A stretch of DNA of 64,000 bases. Source: Cannabis sativa. Its lineage: Eukaryota > Streptophyta > Magnoliopsida > Rosales > Cannabaceae. The DNA is taken from assembly GCF_029168945.1 (NCBI RefSeq), contig NC_083603.1, forward strand, positions 21,762,001-21,826,000, given 5' to 3'. The translations under genes were made by a program, and so were the position numbers. The notes under the pieces are model-generated. The model saw nothing but the letters and a program-made list of their open reading frames with translations. It did not search any database and was not told the DNA's origin. Numbering within the stretch: the stretch's first letter is position 1; each line of letters starts with the position of its first letter. This document shows positions 25,564 to 37,976 of this stretch, piece after piece.

Positions 25564-28370
25564 TTTTTGTTTTTCTTCGTTTTTTCATGCTTTTTCATGG
25601 ATTTAACTTCCGATTTTTTGTGTAGTTCTGTATTTATACATTTACTATTCCTAATTCAATTCTAATTATCATAATTAAATTAATTAATATTTTTTAAATT
25701 TAATTCATGATATTAGTATAATTTGAATTTAAAAAATAGTAAATATCTATCTTTTTGCTTAATTATCTATCTTATTTTTAAATTTGACTATATCTTATCT
25801 TATTTTTAAATTTAAGGTGAGATATTAAATTTTTTAAATTAATTTTTTTTTTAATAATTTGACCTTATTTAAATTTAAAATAAGATAACTATAATCATGT
25901 AATTTTAAATAGATGTAAGATATTTTGCTAACTTTTAAATTTTGTTATTTTATTTATTTAAATTACATTTAAAATCTGAAAAAGATATTCATTTATCTTT
26001 TTTAATTTTTTATTTAATTTTTATTTATAAAATAACATTAAATTTTTAAAAGTAGTTAGCAAATTTTGAAATGATATTTAGGTTGGTTGAAACCTAATTT
26101 TTCAAAATTGTAGGTTTAATTTTAAATATTTTTTAAAAATTTCGAAATTTTTAAGTTTTTTTTTTAATTTTCGAAAATAATTATTTATTTATTTAATTAA
26201 TTATTTTTTCGAAATTATTTATTTAAAATTAAATAAATCCTACATCCAACTATCTAGCTAACCTTGTTGCAGGAGTATATGTTTTAGCTTGTTTGTAAGT
26301 TTTCAAAACCTCTTATTGCTTGATTGCAAATAGCCATGGTTAACTTTTTGCCAGATCTAATGATCTGATGGCTCCCTTGGTCAAGTCAATAATTTATAAC
26401 AGGTATATTTACAATCTTCTTTCATCTGTGTATGACCTAGCAACATGATAGGACCCATCCAAAGTGTGCCTGTGTGAGCCCATGTGTTTAATTTCATTAT
26501 AGATGCATATAGATTGTTGTTGCTAAATAAAATGTCATAGTTCTTGATAGATTTTATTTAGGCCCATTTAGTTTTTGGGCCTATTCAATTAATAACAGTT
26601 GTTCATTTTAAGGTTAAATTCCTCTCTTTTGGGCCTTGTGTGAGAGTTGGGAGCCATAGTAGTGGGTACGACATACTGAACCCAGCACCCCCTCACATGA
26701 ACCACCCCAATTGTGAAGGCCCATTTGCCTAATTTGAATAACTGTACTAGGTTAATTAAACTAGTTTAACCTAATAAAATTGATTAGCAACATAATTAAC
26801 TTCATTTATTTTGAAATTAATTTAAGAAAACTATAGTTTAAAGAATTTTATATTCTAAGCTAAATTATATGTATTTTCTTGTATTTAATTAAATATAGAA
26901 TTATAACCATCTAAATTCTTTCTGAAGCTTAATTTAAATTTTTCATTAAATATTCATATTTAAGTTGACATTTAGTTATCTACAACTAACCAACTTAAAT
27001 CTGAATATCTTTTGGATTTAAAATTTCAAAATTAAGTTGGGGAAGCATTGGTTATTAAGATTCTTTAGATATTTTTTTAAGTTAATATCTTTTCGAATAT
27101 TAACTTAAAATGGAATATTTTCAAATTAAGTGGTTACAACTTAATTTTTGATATTTAATTAAATTTAAATTTGAAAATATTTAAGTTCTAGATTTTTTTC
27201 TAATACAACTTAAATTAGATTTTTTTTCAAATTTTGTGGAAAAGATACTTAGTCAAATAAGATATTTTCTAGATAGTTATTTCTAGACTACTTATTATTT
27301 CTAATACTAAATGGGAAAATATTATACATTGTGAAATTAATTATTTAAATAATTAATTTTGGTACAATTTATTTTAAGTATATTTTTCCTAGTATTAAAC
27401 TAGAGATTAATAATTAAGCCTTCTCTACCCTTAATTATTTATTTCTTGAATTTAATACATATAATTAAATTGAAAATTAAATATCTAAGTTGATTTTCAT
27501 CGTGATACTTAAATATTTCTTTTTTCATGACACTTAATAAAATAGAAAATTATTTTTAGTTGAAATTTATTTTTTCAACTAAATTTAAATAATTTTCAAA
27601 ATATATTTTTTCTTTATTTTATTAATCAAATTTCGAAATTGCTTTTCTTAAATGCTGGAATTTCGAATTTTATTTGAAAAATAGGTTAAGTTGTAAATTA
27701 ATTATTTATTTTAATTAATTCTTGGACCAACTTAAATCAATGATTTTTTCATTTATTGATTAATTTAAAATAAATGAATTAAAATATATTATTAGAAATT
27801 GAATTAATTAGTCAAAGGAAAATCTAGATAGGTAATATTTTTGCTTGGAGTATTTTTTTAGTGTATTTAATTAAATAGAAAATTAATATTTAAGTTGATT
27901 TTCATCATCATACTTAAATATTTGAAATTTTTCTTATATATATTTAATTAAATAGGAAAATTATATTTTTTTTGTTGTAAATTAATTTTGGGCCAACATT
28001 AAATTAGAATAATTTTTCCAGGATTTATTTTTTATTTTAACATACATTTTCGAAAATTGTATCCTTGAATACTTTAATTTTTCGAAATGCAATATATATT
28101 TATAGAAAATTAAATTTGAGTTGTAAATTAATTTAAATTAATTTTGTAACGACTTAAATTGAATATTTTTCTAAATATTTATTGGAAATTATTACTAAGA
28201 TGGAAATAATTCATGTTATTTTCATATTTATCTAAGTAAAATTTATAAATATTAAATTAAAATTTATATTTAGAATTTTTCATTCTAAATTGGAAATTTT
28301 AATTAAATAAATATAAATTTAAAATAAATAGATTAAATAAAGAGAATCAAAGAAAATACAACTCTCTTTA
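25564..28370 (+). other. E1 leader, AT-rich, no gene
   Basis: Stops in all frames; strongly AT-rich. Apart from the 94-nt block at 26630 no signal was recognised. Confidence 0.6.
26630..26723 (+). ncRNA. Conserved 94-nt structured block (E1 copy)
   Basis: Same length, closing stem and inner helices as the copies in E2, E3, E5 and E6. Confidence 0.6.
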
Positions 28371-28379
28371 AATAATGAG

Positions 28380-28750
28380 CTTTATTATTAAGATATTCGA
28401 TCTCCATTGTTGGTTTTACATCGCGTTTGTTTTAGTGAGTAATCCTCCCTAATGGAGGAACGTTCATTAGCAATTTTGCACCGTTTAATCTCAAAAGATA
28501 AGTAGTTTGTAAGTGTTTTATATGGTATGGATCACCCTAATGGTGGCGACCATATTTGACTTGCAAATTGCGAAACAATGGTGGAAGCTCATAAGATAGA
28601 ATTGCCTTGACTCTCGCCTAAACGGGACAACGCTGAATTCCAATCTTGATCGAATAAAAGGTTGCTAGAATGTTTAACATTTTAGATGAGCTGACAACTC
28701 TATTCAATGGATGGTAGCTTTGACTCTCGCCTAAACGGGACACTAATATT
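28380..28750 (+). repeat. Stem-loop repeat A in E1
   Basis: CCTCC-CTAAT-GGAGG (28444-28458); CACC-CTAAT-GGTG (28533-28545) within an outer stem ATATGGT / ACCATAT (28520-28526 and 28549-28555); TCTCG-CCTAAA-CGGGA at 28612-28627 and 28725-28740. Confidence 0.7.
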
Positions 28751-28879
28751 AGTTTGTTGAAAACCTTGGAAATTATTTAGGATTGTATGTTTTAGTATTT
28801 TCACTGGTCATTCCTACTTGCTATATGTTTAATAATTTCTGAATTGTGTATGAATTTATATTGAACCATGTTATTTTCT

Positions 28880-29180
28880 TTTATTAAGTTGTAGTTTAAT
28901 TTCGAATCTTCATTGTTGGTCTAACTTGGCTTGTTTATCTAATGAGATAAATCCCTAGTGGATTTTCACCATTAGACATAGTGTTAGACTCGAAAATTAA
29001 ATATTTTATATGCAGCATCTAGCTGTTCATCAATTGATGACACCTTAGACTAGTATTTTTACAATATGAAACAAGAAGATTATATAAATAAGATTACTTG
29101 GTCTTTCGCTAATCGAAGCATCGTTGGATTCTTATTTAAACAACGAAATTATCCTAATTCCTCTTAGCTTATTCATTTTG
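28880..29180 (+). repeat. Stem-loop repeat B in E1, where gag would be
   Basis: Second diverged copy, as in E3. The AAATCC hairpin here has the loop CTAGT (28946 region). At 29104-29118 the stem TTTCG-CTAAT-CGAAG is stronger than its E3 counterpart. No gag. Confidence 0.6.
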
Positions 29181-29559
29181 AATTAGCTCAATAACATATC
29201 ATTGGATGAATGGTCTATAAATCATTTCATGTCATTCTATATTTTCTCTTAAGAAATTAAATGACGCATATGATTATAATCCCCAAATTCTATTCCCAAT
29301 TGATATAAATCCTCAATCTTAAAAATCTCCTACTTGTATGGGCAAATCAGACTTAGAGTTAAATTAGTAGTGGTGGTCCAAGATAGAATTACTCATTATA
29401 TTTGGTATAAATTTAAGTCTTTGACTTTAATTTTAGATTCCAAACAGAAATTTTCTTATATTTCTAATTCCAGGATACAATACAATTACACTTTCACGTG
29501 TTTAATATCCATCTTCTATTAATGGATTCAAACTGTATGGAATATGAGTTTGGTCTTCT

Positions 29560-32500
29560 GTGACCAGGATCCACTTGCACTATTCTAAGAACTCTTTGAT
29601 GTAACTAAACCTAAGTCATCAAAAGACACTACCACATTTTTTTTAATCTATGGCATTTGTATCTGTTTCATAGTGGATTTGACAAGATCGATCTCTGCAA
29701 AGAGTTAATATGCCTATATCCACTGATAGTAGTTCATCTCATTCGCAGATAAATGTACATTTAGGGGTGGATATGAATTTTTCGTTGTATTCTTAAAACG
29801 ATAACTCTAGATTATACCTTTTAGCAAGAAATTTGAAATGTTTGAAAAATTTCATTAATTTCTAGCAATGGTTAAATCCATTAAGGTAAGTGGTTAAAGA
29901 TCTTGCGAACTGATAGGGGTGGAGAAATAGTTAGTAGATATGCAGTTCAAAGATCATTAAATTGATTTTTGAATTATATCCAAACTTACCTCCCCAGAAA
30001 TTTCGAGTTGCATATTCATGATTAGTTACTAGTCGTTGCCTAATTCCTTCCATGGTAATACAATTTCAGAATGATGTAATGGTTGTATACTTAATGTAAA
30101 TCATTACTAGATTCATGGATGACCTAATCAAAATCCTAAGAAAAGCTAGAACTGTTAACCATGGTTTGTTAGCTATTCTAAGTGATTAGGGGTGGACCAT
30201 CCCATAGTCAATAGATAAGAAAGTGTTTATTTAAACAAATACTACTTTTCTAAGATAATGACTAAGTCTGAAAATAAAGGAGATATTTAATTCTTGATTC
30301 CAAAAGTGTTCTATCATCTTGTTTGACATATGATGATCCCACTGCCTCTATTGTCTTGTCACAACCGAAGAGATCAATACCATTTAGTTTTCTTAGACAT
30401 AATTCACGGTACCTTGTCGTAGTGGGAGAGTTTCTAGGAACTCACCTTCTTATGACTTGGGAGACACTAGTCATTAAAATCCATTGTAAGTTTAAACAAG
30501 TAATGGATTGTCAAGATAAGAAACTAAGAAGAAAAGCCAATAGAACTATGGTTTTAATCCATTCACATGGAATAACCTAAAGTTTTCTATTACAAGGACA
30601 TAAAGGGAAATTTTAGTTAATAAGTCTATTCAATGGACTTAACAAAACTTCCTGTTCCTAGTATTATAGGTTAGAGTTTATCTAAACCTATGGCTTGTGG
30701 TATACCTGGTAATTACTTACTCTAATGTAAGCAACTTACTTTAGTAAGATGCTGAAGCATTTTCTTTCTAATGGCAATCTATAGAAGCTTCACAACTTCT
30801 TAGGCATAAATTTTATTTATCTAAGGAGTTTTCGTTGTATTCTTAAAATGATCACTCTAGATTTTATCTTACGCAAAAGAAATTTGAAATGTTTGAAAAA
30901 TTTCATGAATTTCTAGCAATGGTAAGTGGTTAAAGATCTTGCGAACTGATAAGGGTGGAGAAAAAGTTAGTTGATATGCAGTTCAAAGATCATTAATTTG
31001 ATTTTGAATTATATCCAAACTTACCTCCCCAGAAATTCGAGTTGCATATTGATGATTAGTTACTGGTCGTTGCCTAAATCCTTCTATGGTAATATAATTT
31101 TCAGAATGATGCAATGGTTGTATACTTTATGAAATCATTACTAGATTCATGGATGACCTAATCGAAATCTCAAGAAAAGCTAGAACTGCTAACCCTGGTT
31201 TGCATGTTTGTTAGCTATTCTAAGTGATTAGGGGTGGAGCATCCCATAGTCATTAGATAAGAAAGTGTTTGTTTAAACAAATACTACTTTTCTAAGAAAA
31301 TGACTAAGTCTGAAAGTAAAGTAGCAAATAAAGGAGATATTTTTTCTTGATTCCATAAGTGTTCTATCATATTATTCGTTACAAGATGATCCCACTGCCT
31401 CTGTTGTCTTAACACAACTGAAGAGGTCTATACCATTTAGTTTTCTTTGACATAGTTCACGGTACCTTGTTGTAGTGGGAGAGTTTCTAGGAACTCATCT
31501 TCTTATAACTTGGAAGACACTAGTGATTAAAATCCATTGTGAGTTTAAACAAGTAATGGATTGTCAAGATAAGAAACTAAGAAGAAAGCCAATAGAACTA
31601 TGGTTTGATCCATTCACATGGAGTAACCTAAAGTTTTCTATTACAAGGACATGAAAGGAAATTTTTGTTAATAAGTCTATTCAATGGACTTAACAAAACG
31701 TCCTGTTCCTAGTATTATAGGTTAGAGTTTATCTAAACCTATGGCTTGTGGTATACCTGGTAATTACTTACTCTAATGCAAGCAACTTACTTTAGTAAGA
31801 TGCTGAAGCATTTTCTTTCTAATGGCAATCTATAGAAGCTTCACAACTTCTTAGGCATAAATTTTATTTATCTAAGGAAAAGTCTCAACTATTGTAGAAA
31901 AGATAAAGCCATGAAAGAATTTCTTAAATCAATAGTGAGTGGTCTTAGACATGCTTTTGTATGCCTTAGACCAGACACCTACTGTTGAGTGGGAGTAATG
32001 AGTAGGTATCAGATTAATCCAGGAGAAGAACATTGGAAGACAATCAAGTAAATCCTAAGATTAAGAAGAGGAACTATATGTTAGTCTATAAGGGTGTGTT
32101 TAAAACTCTTAGACTACACCACATCAGATTTCGAAATTTGCCTTTGTGCTAGAAAATCTTTCTGATAAGATGGTGATTACTCTGGGGGTGGAATAGTGAT
32201 TTTGGAGAAGTGTAAAAATCTATCTGAAGTCTCTAGGTCTAGCAGGAAGGGACTGAATGTTAAAGTTGCAGGAAAGGTATTTATTCAATCTAAGGAAAGT
32301 TCTATACATTTTTGGCATCATTCCAAATTGCCTAAACTACTAGTGTTATTTCCCTATTAACCAAAAGTAGTTGCCAAAAGTATAGAATCCAGTATCCCAA
32401 GAGAGTAGACATATAGAGAGGAATTTCACATTATCAATGATTTTGTGATTAAAGGAAGAGTAATGGTGGAGAAAAGGTTGTGTTTAATTCAACCTTTCAG

Positions 32501-32590
32501 ATCCTATTACGAGGAGTTTACTACTACTACACTTGATTTGTATATCGAGGTGTTGAGATTATTTGAAATGCACTTTTTTGTTCTATATTA
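29560..32590 (+). pseudogene. E1 decayed copia pol with internal duplication
   Basis: Pre-integrase LWHLYL remnant near 29645-29690; integrase GGE-type remnant near 29900-29940; integrase-RT junction in an ORF at 30323-30580; late RT with the shared TGA at 31986-31988; RNase H remnant near 32110-32210. A segment of about 1.05 kb is present twice in tandem (29773-30829, then 30830-31866). Not translatable. Confidence 0.75.
29773..31866 (+). repeat. Tandem duplication within E1 pol remnant
   Basis: The second unit begins abruptly at about 30830, after ATCTAAGGA, with TTTTCGTTGTATTCTTAAAA. For its first 850 bp or so it is almost identical to E3 16577-17430, including E3-specific differences from the first unit, and it ends E1-like. 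It therefore looks like an unequal recombination or conversion with an E3-type copy. Confidence 0.75.
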
Positions 32591-32591
32591 G

Positions 32592-32605
32592 TGCAAGTGG
32601 GAGTT
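32592..32605 (+). other. Polypurine tract of E1
   Basis: GTGCAAGTGGGAGTT-type tract immediately before the 3' LTR. Confidence 0.8.
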
Positions 32606-34487
32606 TGTTGGGTTTTATGCCCTAAATAAAACTCATTTCAATATAATCAGATTTACTTATTAGTATAGATCAGAAATAACATTTAATGTTGCATGGTTCA
32701 CATGATTTATTTCATGATTATATGTACATAATGTATGAATTCATCTGAAACCCTTTTCACATACTTGATCCTGTTTATTGTGCTGTCAACACATTGGAAA
32801 GTAAACATGACTATGTGAATAAAGTTTCCTAGATTTATCGGACATAGGGTTTTACTGATATGATAATCTACAACAGAGTTTACTTGCATTTGGAGAAATG
32901 CTATGTTCTTTCTAGAGCATTGGTTAAAGTAAAGCTCAGGTTGGGTGCATGGAGTATGCATCGGAAGGGACCGATATTGAACTTTGACTTAGATTTATTA
33001 AACTTACCGTAATGTCTAATCAAGTCAATATCGCCTAGTTGATCCTAGATCAAAAGTTCTTAATCCTGTTATGATTAGGCTGAATCTCAGGAGGCTATTC
33101 GTGTTCTTTGATTTGTTAGTTAAGCCTACTTTTGGGTCAGGGTGATACGTACATTTTGGGAACACGGTAGTGCAATTGAGTGGGAGCGCTAACATAATCA
33201 TGGAATCTATAGCTTCTATCTGGCGAATAGTAAGTAAAGGATGATCTCCTTCAAGCTTGACCAAACAAAAATAAATTGTGGAGATCTCATTTCACATAAG
33301 CTGAAATATCATTTATACGGGGTTAAGTGTTTTAAGGATTAAATACATTGTAGGGTGTAACGGTAATCTAATCCCTTTACAGTGTAGATCATTGATCAAA
33401 TTAGGATTATAACAATGGATAACTAATGATGTGTCTATATGGTGGAACATATAGAGCATTCTATATACTGAGAGTGCAATTCTAAGTTCTATGCGTGGAT
33501 TCAACGAAGAATTAATAAGTCAGTGAATTTAGGTTATAAATTCTTGATCTGCTTATTGGAAGCTCAGTTATATAGACCCATGGTCCTCGCACTAGTTGAG
33601 ATAATATTGCTTGTAAGACTCATATAATTGGTTTTGATTAATCAATTATAATTCTCAAATTAGACTATGTCTATTTGTGAATTTTTTCACTAAGTAAGGG
33701 CGAAATTGTACACAAAGAGTTTTAGGGGCATATTTGTTAATTATGATACTTTGTATGGTTCAATTAATAAATATGATAAATGAAAATATTATTTAATAAT
33801 TATTTATAGTTATTAAATAGTTAGAATTGACATTTAAATGGTTGAATTAGAAAATTGGCGTTTTTGAGAAAATCAGATGCAGAAAAGATAAAACTGCAAA
33901 ATTGCAAAAAGTGAGGCCCAAATCCACATGTATAGGGCCGACCACCTTTGTAGGGTTTTCCCTCTGATATTTTCATTATTTTAAATGCCAAATAATTCAA
34001 ACCTAACCCTAGTGGAATGCTATAAATAGATAGTGAAGGCTTTAGGAAAATAACACAGTTTCTTCTGACTTTTCATTCAGGAAAAAACTGAGCCTTTCTC
34101 TCTCCCTATCTTTGGCCGACCCTTTCTCTTTCTTCTTCCTCTTCAATTTCGAAAATTACTTAGTGTTAGAGTAGTGCCCACACACAGCAAGTGATACCTC
34201 AATCATAGTGAGGAAGATCGTGAAGAAAGACATTCAGCAAGAAGGAGTTTCAGCACTAAAGAATCTGAGAAAGAGATCCAGGTTCAGATATTGATAATGC
34301 TCTGCTACAGAAAGGAATCAAGGGCTAGATATCTGAACGGAAGGAGTCATATTATTCTGCTGCACCCAATGTAAGGTTTCTGAAACTTTATATGTGTTTA
34401 TTTCATCGTTTTAGAAAGTTCATATTTAGGGTGTTAATCAACATACTTGTGAGTAGATCTAAGATCCTGGTAAAATAATTTCCAACA
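32606..34487 (+). repeat. E1 3' LTR
   Basis: 1882 bp, ends TTTCCAACA, followed by GTGAT (34488-34492). TATA box 34021-34028. The GGCCGGCC motif is mutated to GGCCGACC near 33937-33945. Confidence 0.95.
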
Positions 34488-35601
34488 GTGATCTCCTCCA
34501 TCGACTCCATAGGCCCAACAATGATAGTGGTCTCAGGATGACGGTGTGGGGTTCGTGACTTACACACCTTATGATGTGGTCTCTCAATAGCTTGGGCCAC
34601 ATCAGGGCCAACATGGGCCATCATACAAACAATAACATTCTCATCAGCAGGATTCTTACCCAACCTATTCATCAGATGCTCCTTCTCACATAACTTTGGA
34701 ATGCCAAGTGGCACACCAGTTGTCATACCCACAGAGCAGAATTTTGAAATTCCCTCAGCAAAATCATTCGTATCAGTCGTATGTACGACTTTCGTATTTA
34801 AGGTAGTGGCCTCAATGCACGTCCCCGCACCTTGCGTCTCAAGAGACACTGTACCATTCACCTGAATATTCGAAGTCCCCTGAATATTCACCGTCCGATC
34901 AACCCTGTCCCGGAGAAGAGAAGGACCTTTGGTATCAAAGCAACTACGAATAGGAACAGTAGCCTTGATCCAGGGACCATAAAAAGGAACCACATTACCA
35001 ATCAGAGGATAAGCATAAGCGTGGTTCCTCGAACAAACGTTGCTGCCATGGGCCAAATAGCCACACTTAAAACAGATTTTCGATAGCTTCCGATATTTGA
35101 ACTGAATCCACTCCTTTCTTCCTCTAGTAATACTCAGATAAAACCCTGTCAGAATCCATTGGTCAATCAAAATATCCACCTCCAGCTTCAAAAAGCCCCA
35201 TCTAGCGATGGTCCTGTTATCAACTCCATTTGACTCCAAAAACTCATATTTCTGAAAAGCAAGATAAGGAGTAGGGAGCCCATGAATCTCAACCCAAAAC
35301 GCAGCTTTATTCATCAGAACACCAAACGAGGCCCCGTCGAGAGGCCATTCCTTGATTTTCAGAAGTTGCCTAACAATAATCCAAGGGCGATGTTTAAGGA
35401 CATCCTCCTTATCTTCCAACAAGTCAAAGAAGAAACGCCATGTCCCCCTCTCCAAAGTCTTCATTCTCCATTTACCCTTCAAAGGGCAAACCCCAGTGAG
35501 AATCTGTTTAACTCTTCCTTTGGCAAGAGGACGGGATCCAAAAATCTTAGCCAAAACCCTTGTTTTCGCGACCTCAGAGTTAATCTCGAAATCATCTTCA
35601 A
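34488..35601 (-). pseudogene. LINE ORF1 fragment (DUF4283-like plus CCHC zinc knuckle)
   Basis: An open frame of about 370 codons on the minus strand from 35600 to the E1 boundary. The N-terminal part (LAKIFGSRPLAKGRVKQIL) is typical of the DUF4283 domain in plant LINE ORF1 proteins. The zinc knuckle follows at CFKCGYLAHGSNVC, near 35040-35080. The frame is already open at 35600, so the true start was removed by the gypsy LTR; there is no credible ATG at the 5' edge. At the other end the frame runs into E1, but it continues in frame at 3152 once E1 is discounted. The product would bind LINE RNA in a ribonucleoprotein. Confidence 0.85.
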
Positions 35602-36087
35602 TGTAAAGACCACTTAGCTTTAATTTGGAAATTAGCAGATAATTAGGGTTTAATTATGAAACTTGTTTATTAGTCTTGAATTATTTACTTATGTTGATTT
35701 ATTTGAATTCAGAATGCATCTTATATGTCATATATAGAAATTTCATAATTTTTCATGTTTTGTGTTCGGCAACATTTGTACGCGGTGTTTGTCTATTAGA
35801 ATCACATCCTATTATTTTCAGTATAGCGGGATAATAAAATTAGACATTGAGAATGTCGAGAATAGTCGAGATTTTAGAATTGACCAAAATACCCCTAAGT
35901 GTTTTGTATGACTTTTAGTGTGGGCAAGGGCATTATGGTCTTTTTGCCTAATGAGATTTTTGTCCTTTAGTGGACTTTAATTGAGTTTAATATTTTGATA
36001 TTAGGTTGAATTTAATTAGATAAACCAAGCTTTATTATTCATTTACATTAAAAATCAAAATAAAAGAAAAACCCACCTTTCTCTCTC

Positions 36088-36188
<101 letters not shown>

Positions 36189-36616
36189 AGCTAAACTAGG
36201 GTTTGAGATTATTCTTCAGTAATTCAAGGATATTTTAGCAAGCTTTAAGTGTATTCAAGTCATGGTAAGGTTCCCAGCTTCTCTTTCTTTGGTTTAAAGA
36301 GCTTTAAGTTGTGATTTTTGCATGAAATTCTAAGTTTGAGTTCTGTTGTTGCTGTTGTTGTTTGTTATTGTTTTCAGAGGTTAAATTATGTTTAGATATG
36401 TTGAATTAAGCATGATTTAGTGGCTGTTAGTAGGTTTAACCAAGTTTTGAGTTTTAGAACTCAAACTTAGAGCTTTAATGGTGGAATTTGATTCTAAGCT
36501 TGTAGAAGTGTTTTATTGCCTTGAATATGTTCTATGTGGTCTAAATAACAGGTTTGGAGGTTATTGTGGTGTTTGGAGTTGATTTGAGGTTGTAGTGAAT
36601 TTTCGAAGTTTTCCTG

Positions 36617-36707
36617 CACTGAACCGGAATTCCAGTTCAGTGGGACCTGTAGGAACCGGAATTTCGGTTCGTCCCCAGGAAAACCCCGCAGAACTGGAAT
36701 TCCAGTT
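36617..36707 (+). repeat. Triple palindrome cluster in G1 LTR
   Basis: Three dyads built on GGAATT: a 26-nt near-perfect one at 36617-36642 (CACTGAAC / GTTCAGTG arms), GAACCGGAATTTCGGTTC at 36653-36670, and the perfect AACTGGAATTCCAGTT at 36692-36707. Confidence 0.85.
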
Positions 36708-37052
36708 GGGGAACTGGTCTACTGGTTGAGGCAGTTTTGGGATCCCTAATTTTTCCCATTTTTGTGATATTTAGGTTATTGCCATGTTATTTATCGATAA
36801 GGAAACTTTTAGTTTCAAGTTTAAGTCCCTGGAAAGTGATTTAGCATGTCACTTATCTATGTTGTAATCGATGTGATTTAAGAGCTTGTAATTCGTTGAG
36901 CAGTTGTTCCACTCAGGTTGGCCGACACACCTGAATTCCGAAACAAGGTAAGATTATTATAATAGTATTCGTATGTATATACATGTTTAGTGTGCATGTT
37001 TAAGCCTGTTAGATTACATTAGATATGTATGTTGGCTTTTGTACTATCTGAT

Positions 37053-37218
37053 AGTATCACATCGATACGCCTAGAGTATGACTAGCGTACCGAGTATAAG
37101 CTGATATTATGGTCGATAGTACCGTACAACTTGACAGTATCACATCGGTACGATTAGAGTATGACTAGGGTACCGAGTATAGGCTGATATTATGGTCAAT
37201 AGTAATATCGTACGAACA
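37053..37218 (+). repeat. 83-bp direct repeat, two copies, in G1 LTR
   Basis: Units start AGTATCACATCG at 37053 and 37136; both contain AGAGTATGACTAG and GCTGATATTATGGTC, with several substitutions between them. Confidence 0.85.
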
Positions 37219-37701
37219 TTCTAGACTCAGCACCGTGCGGGTTACATGGATAGGATTATGAATGGGGGTATGAGCGTCTGATCATAATCCAGGTTATTGC
37301 TATGTTATTATTTATGCTTTTCTTACTGAGTCTGTCGACTCACAGTGCTATTTTCCATGTGTAGGTAAAGGCAAAGCTAAAGCTGAGGAGCCGTGAGGGC
37401 GAGCAGGTGAAGATTGTACATGTTGGGGTGGTTAGGCATGGAGCGTACGATCTTTGGGACATCAAGGCTTTTGTTGAACAGTCGTCTGGCAACAAAACTT
37501 TAAAACATGATTAGCAAACTTTTGTAAATGTATTTTGTAATGGGATCCCGAGATTTTATAAATGTATTACTTTATGATTTTAATTAAAGAAGCAAATTTT
37601 AATTAATCACATTTTTTTGGTAATCTCGTTGATTAGCAACGAGCTGCACAGTACGTTTAAAATCACGCTAACATGCCTAAGTTAGTTAGGGTGTTACAAT
37701 T

Positions 37702-37714
37702 TGGTATCAGAGCC
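37702..37714 (+). other. G1 primer-binding site (initiator tRNA-Met)
   Basis: TGGTATCAGAGCC three bases after the LTR end. Confidence 0.92.
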
Positions 37715-37976
37715 GCCAGGTTGGCTTTCCAAGATCGTCACAACATGTACATCATCACCAGTGGTCAGCTCGTTTCACGGTTCAGTAAGCTTTTATTGCT
37801 TTACTAGTTGATTTTAATAGTATGATTTAAGAAAAGCCTATTAGGAAGCATGTGAGTAGCCTGATAGATGAATAGGCGCATGTTTTAAAATTTCGAAAAT
37901 AAGCAGCATTTAGTAAGTTATTCATGATCGCGATCTGACCAAACTGACTCTTGGTTACGCGGGTTGTTCTAGTAGT

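Larger units (their letters stand above)
3158..34487 (+). mobile_element. E1: outer copia-type LTR retrotransposon, nested host of E2 and E3
   Basis: Plus-strand element flanked by GTGAT. Its 5' LTR is split (3158-4784 and 24905-25175) by E2. Then come a PBS at 25178, a non-coding leader, decayed pol, a polypurine tract and the 3' LTR at 32606-34487. Without the nested elements it is about 11.2 kb. No intact gag or pol is present, so it is non-autonomous. The two LTRs differ at roughly two per cent of sites by eye, more than those of E3, in line with E1 being the oldest of the three. Confidence 0.95.

Noticed and set aside
34832..35617. Plus-strand ORFs of 84-111 codons at 34832-35617
   Set aside because: Shadows of the LINE ORF1 on the opposite strand; no domain similarity.
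37053..37218. 83-bp repeats as a CRISPR-like array
   Set aside because: Only two adjoining diverged units without spacers, in a plant LTR.
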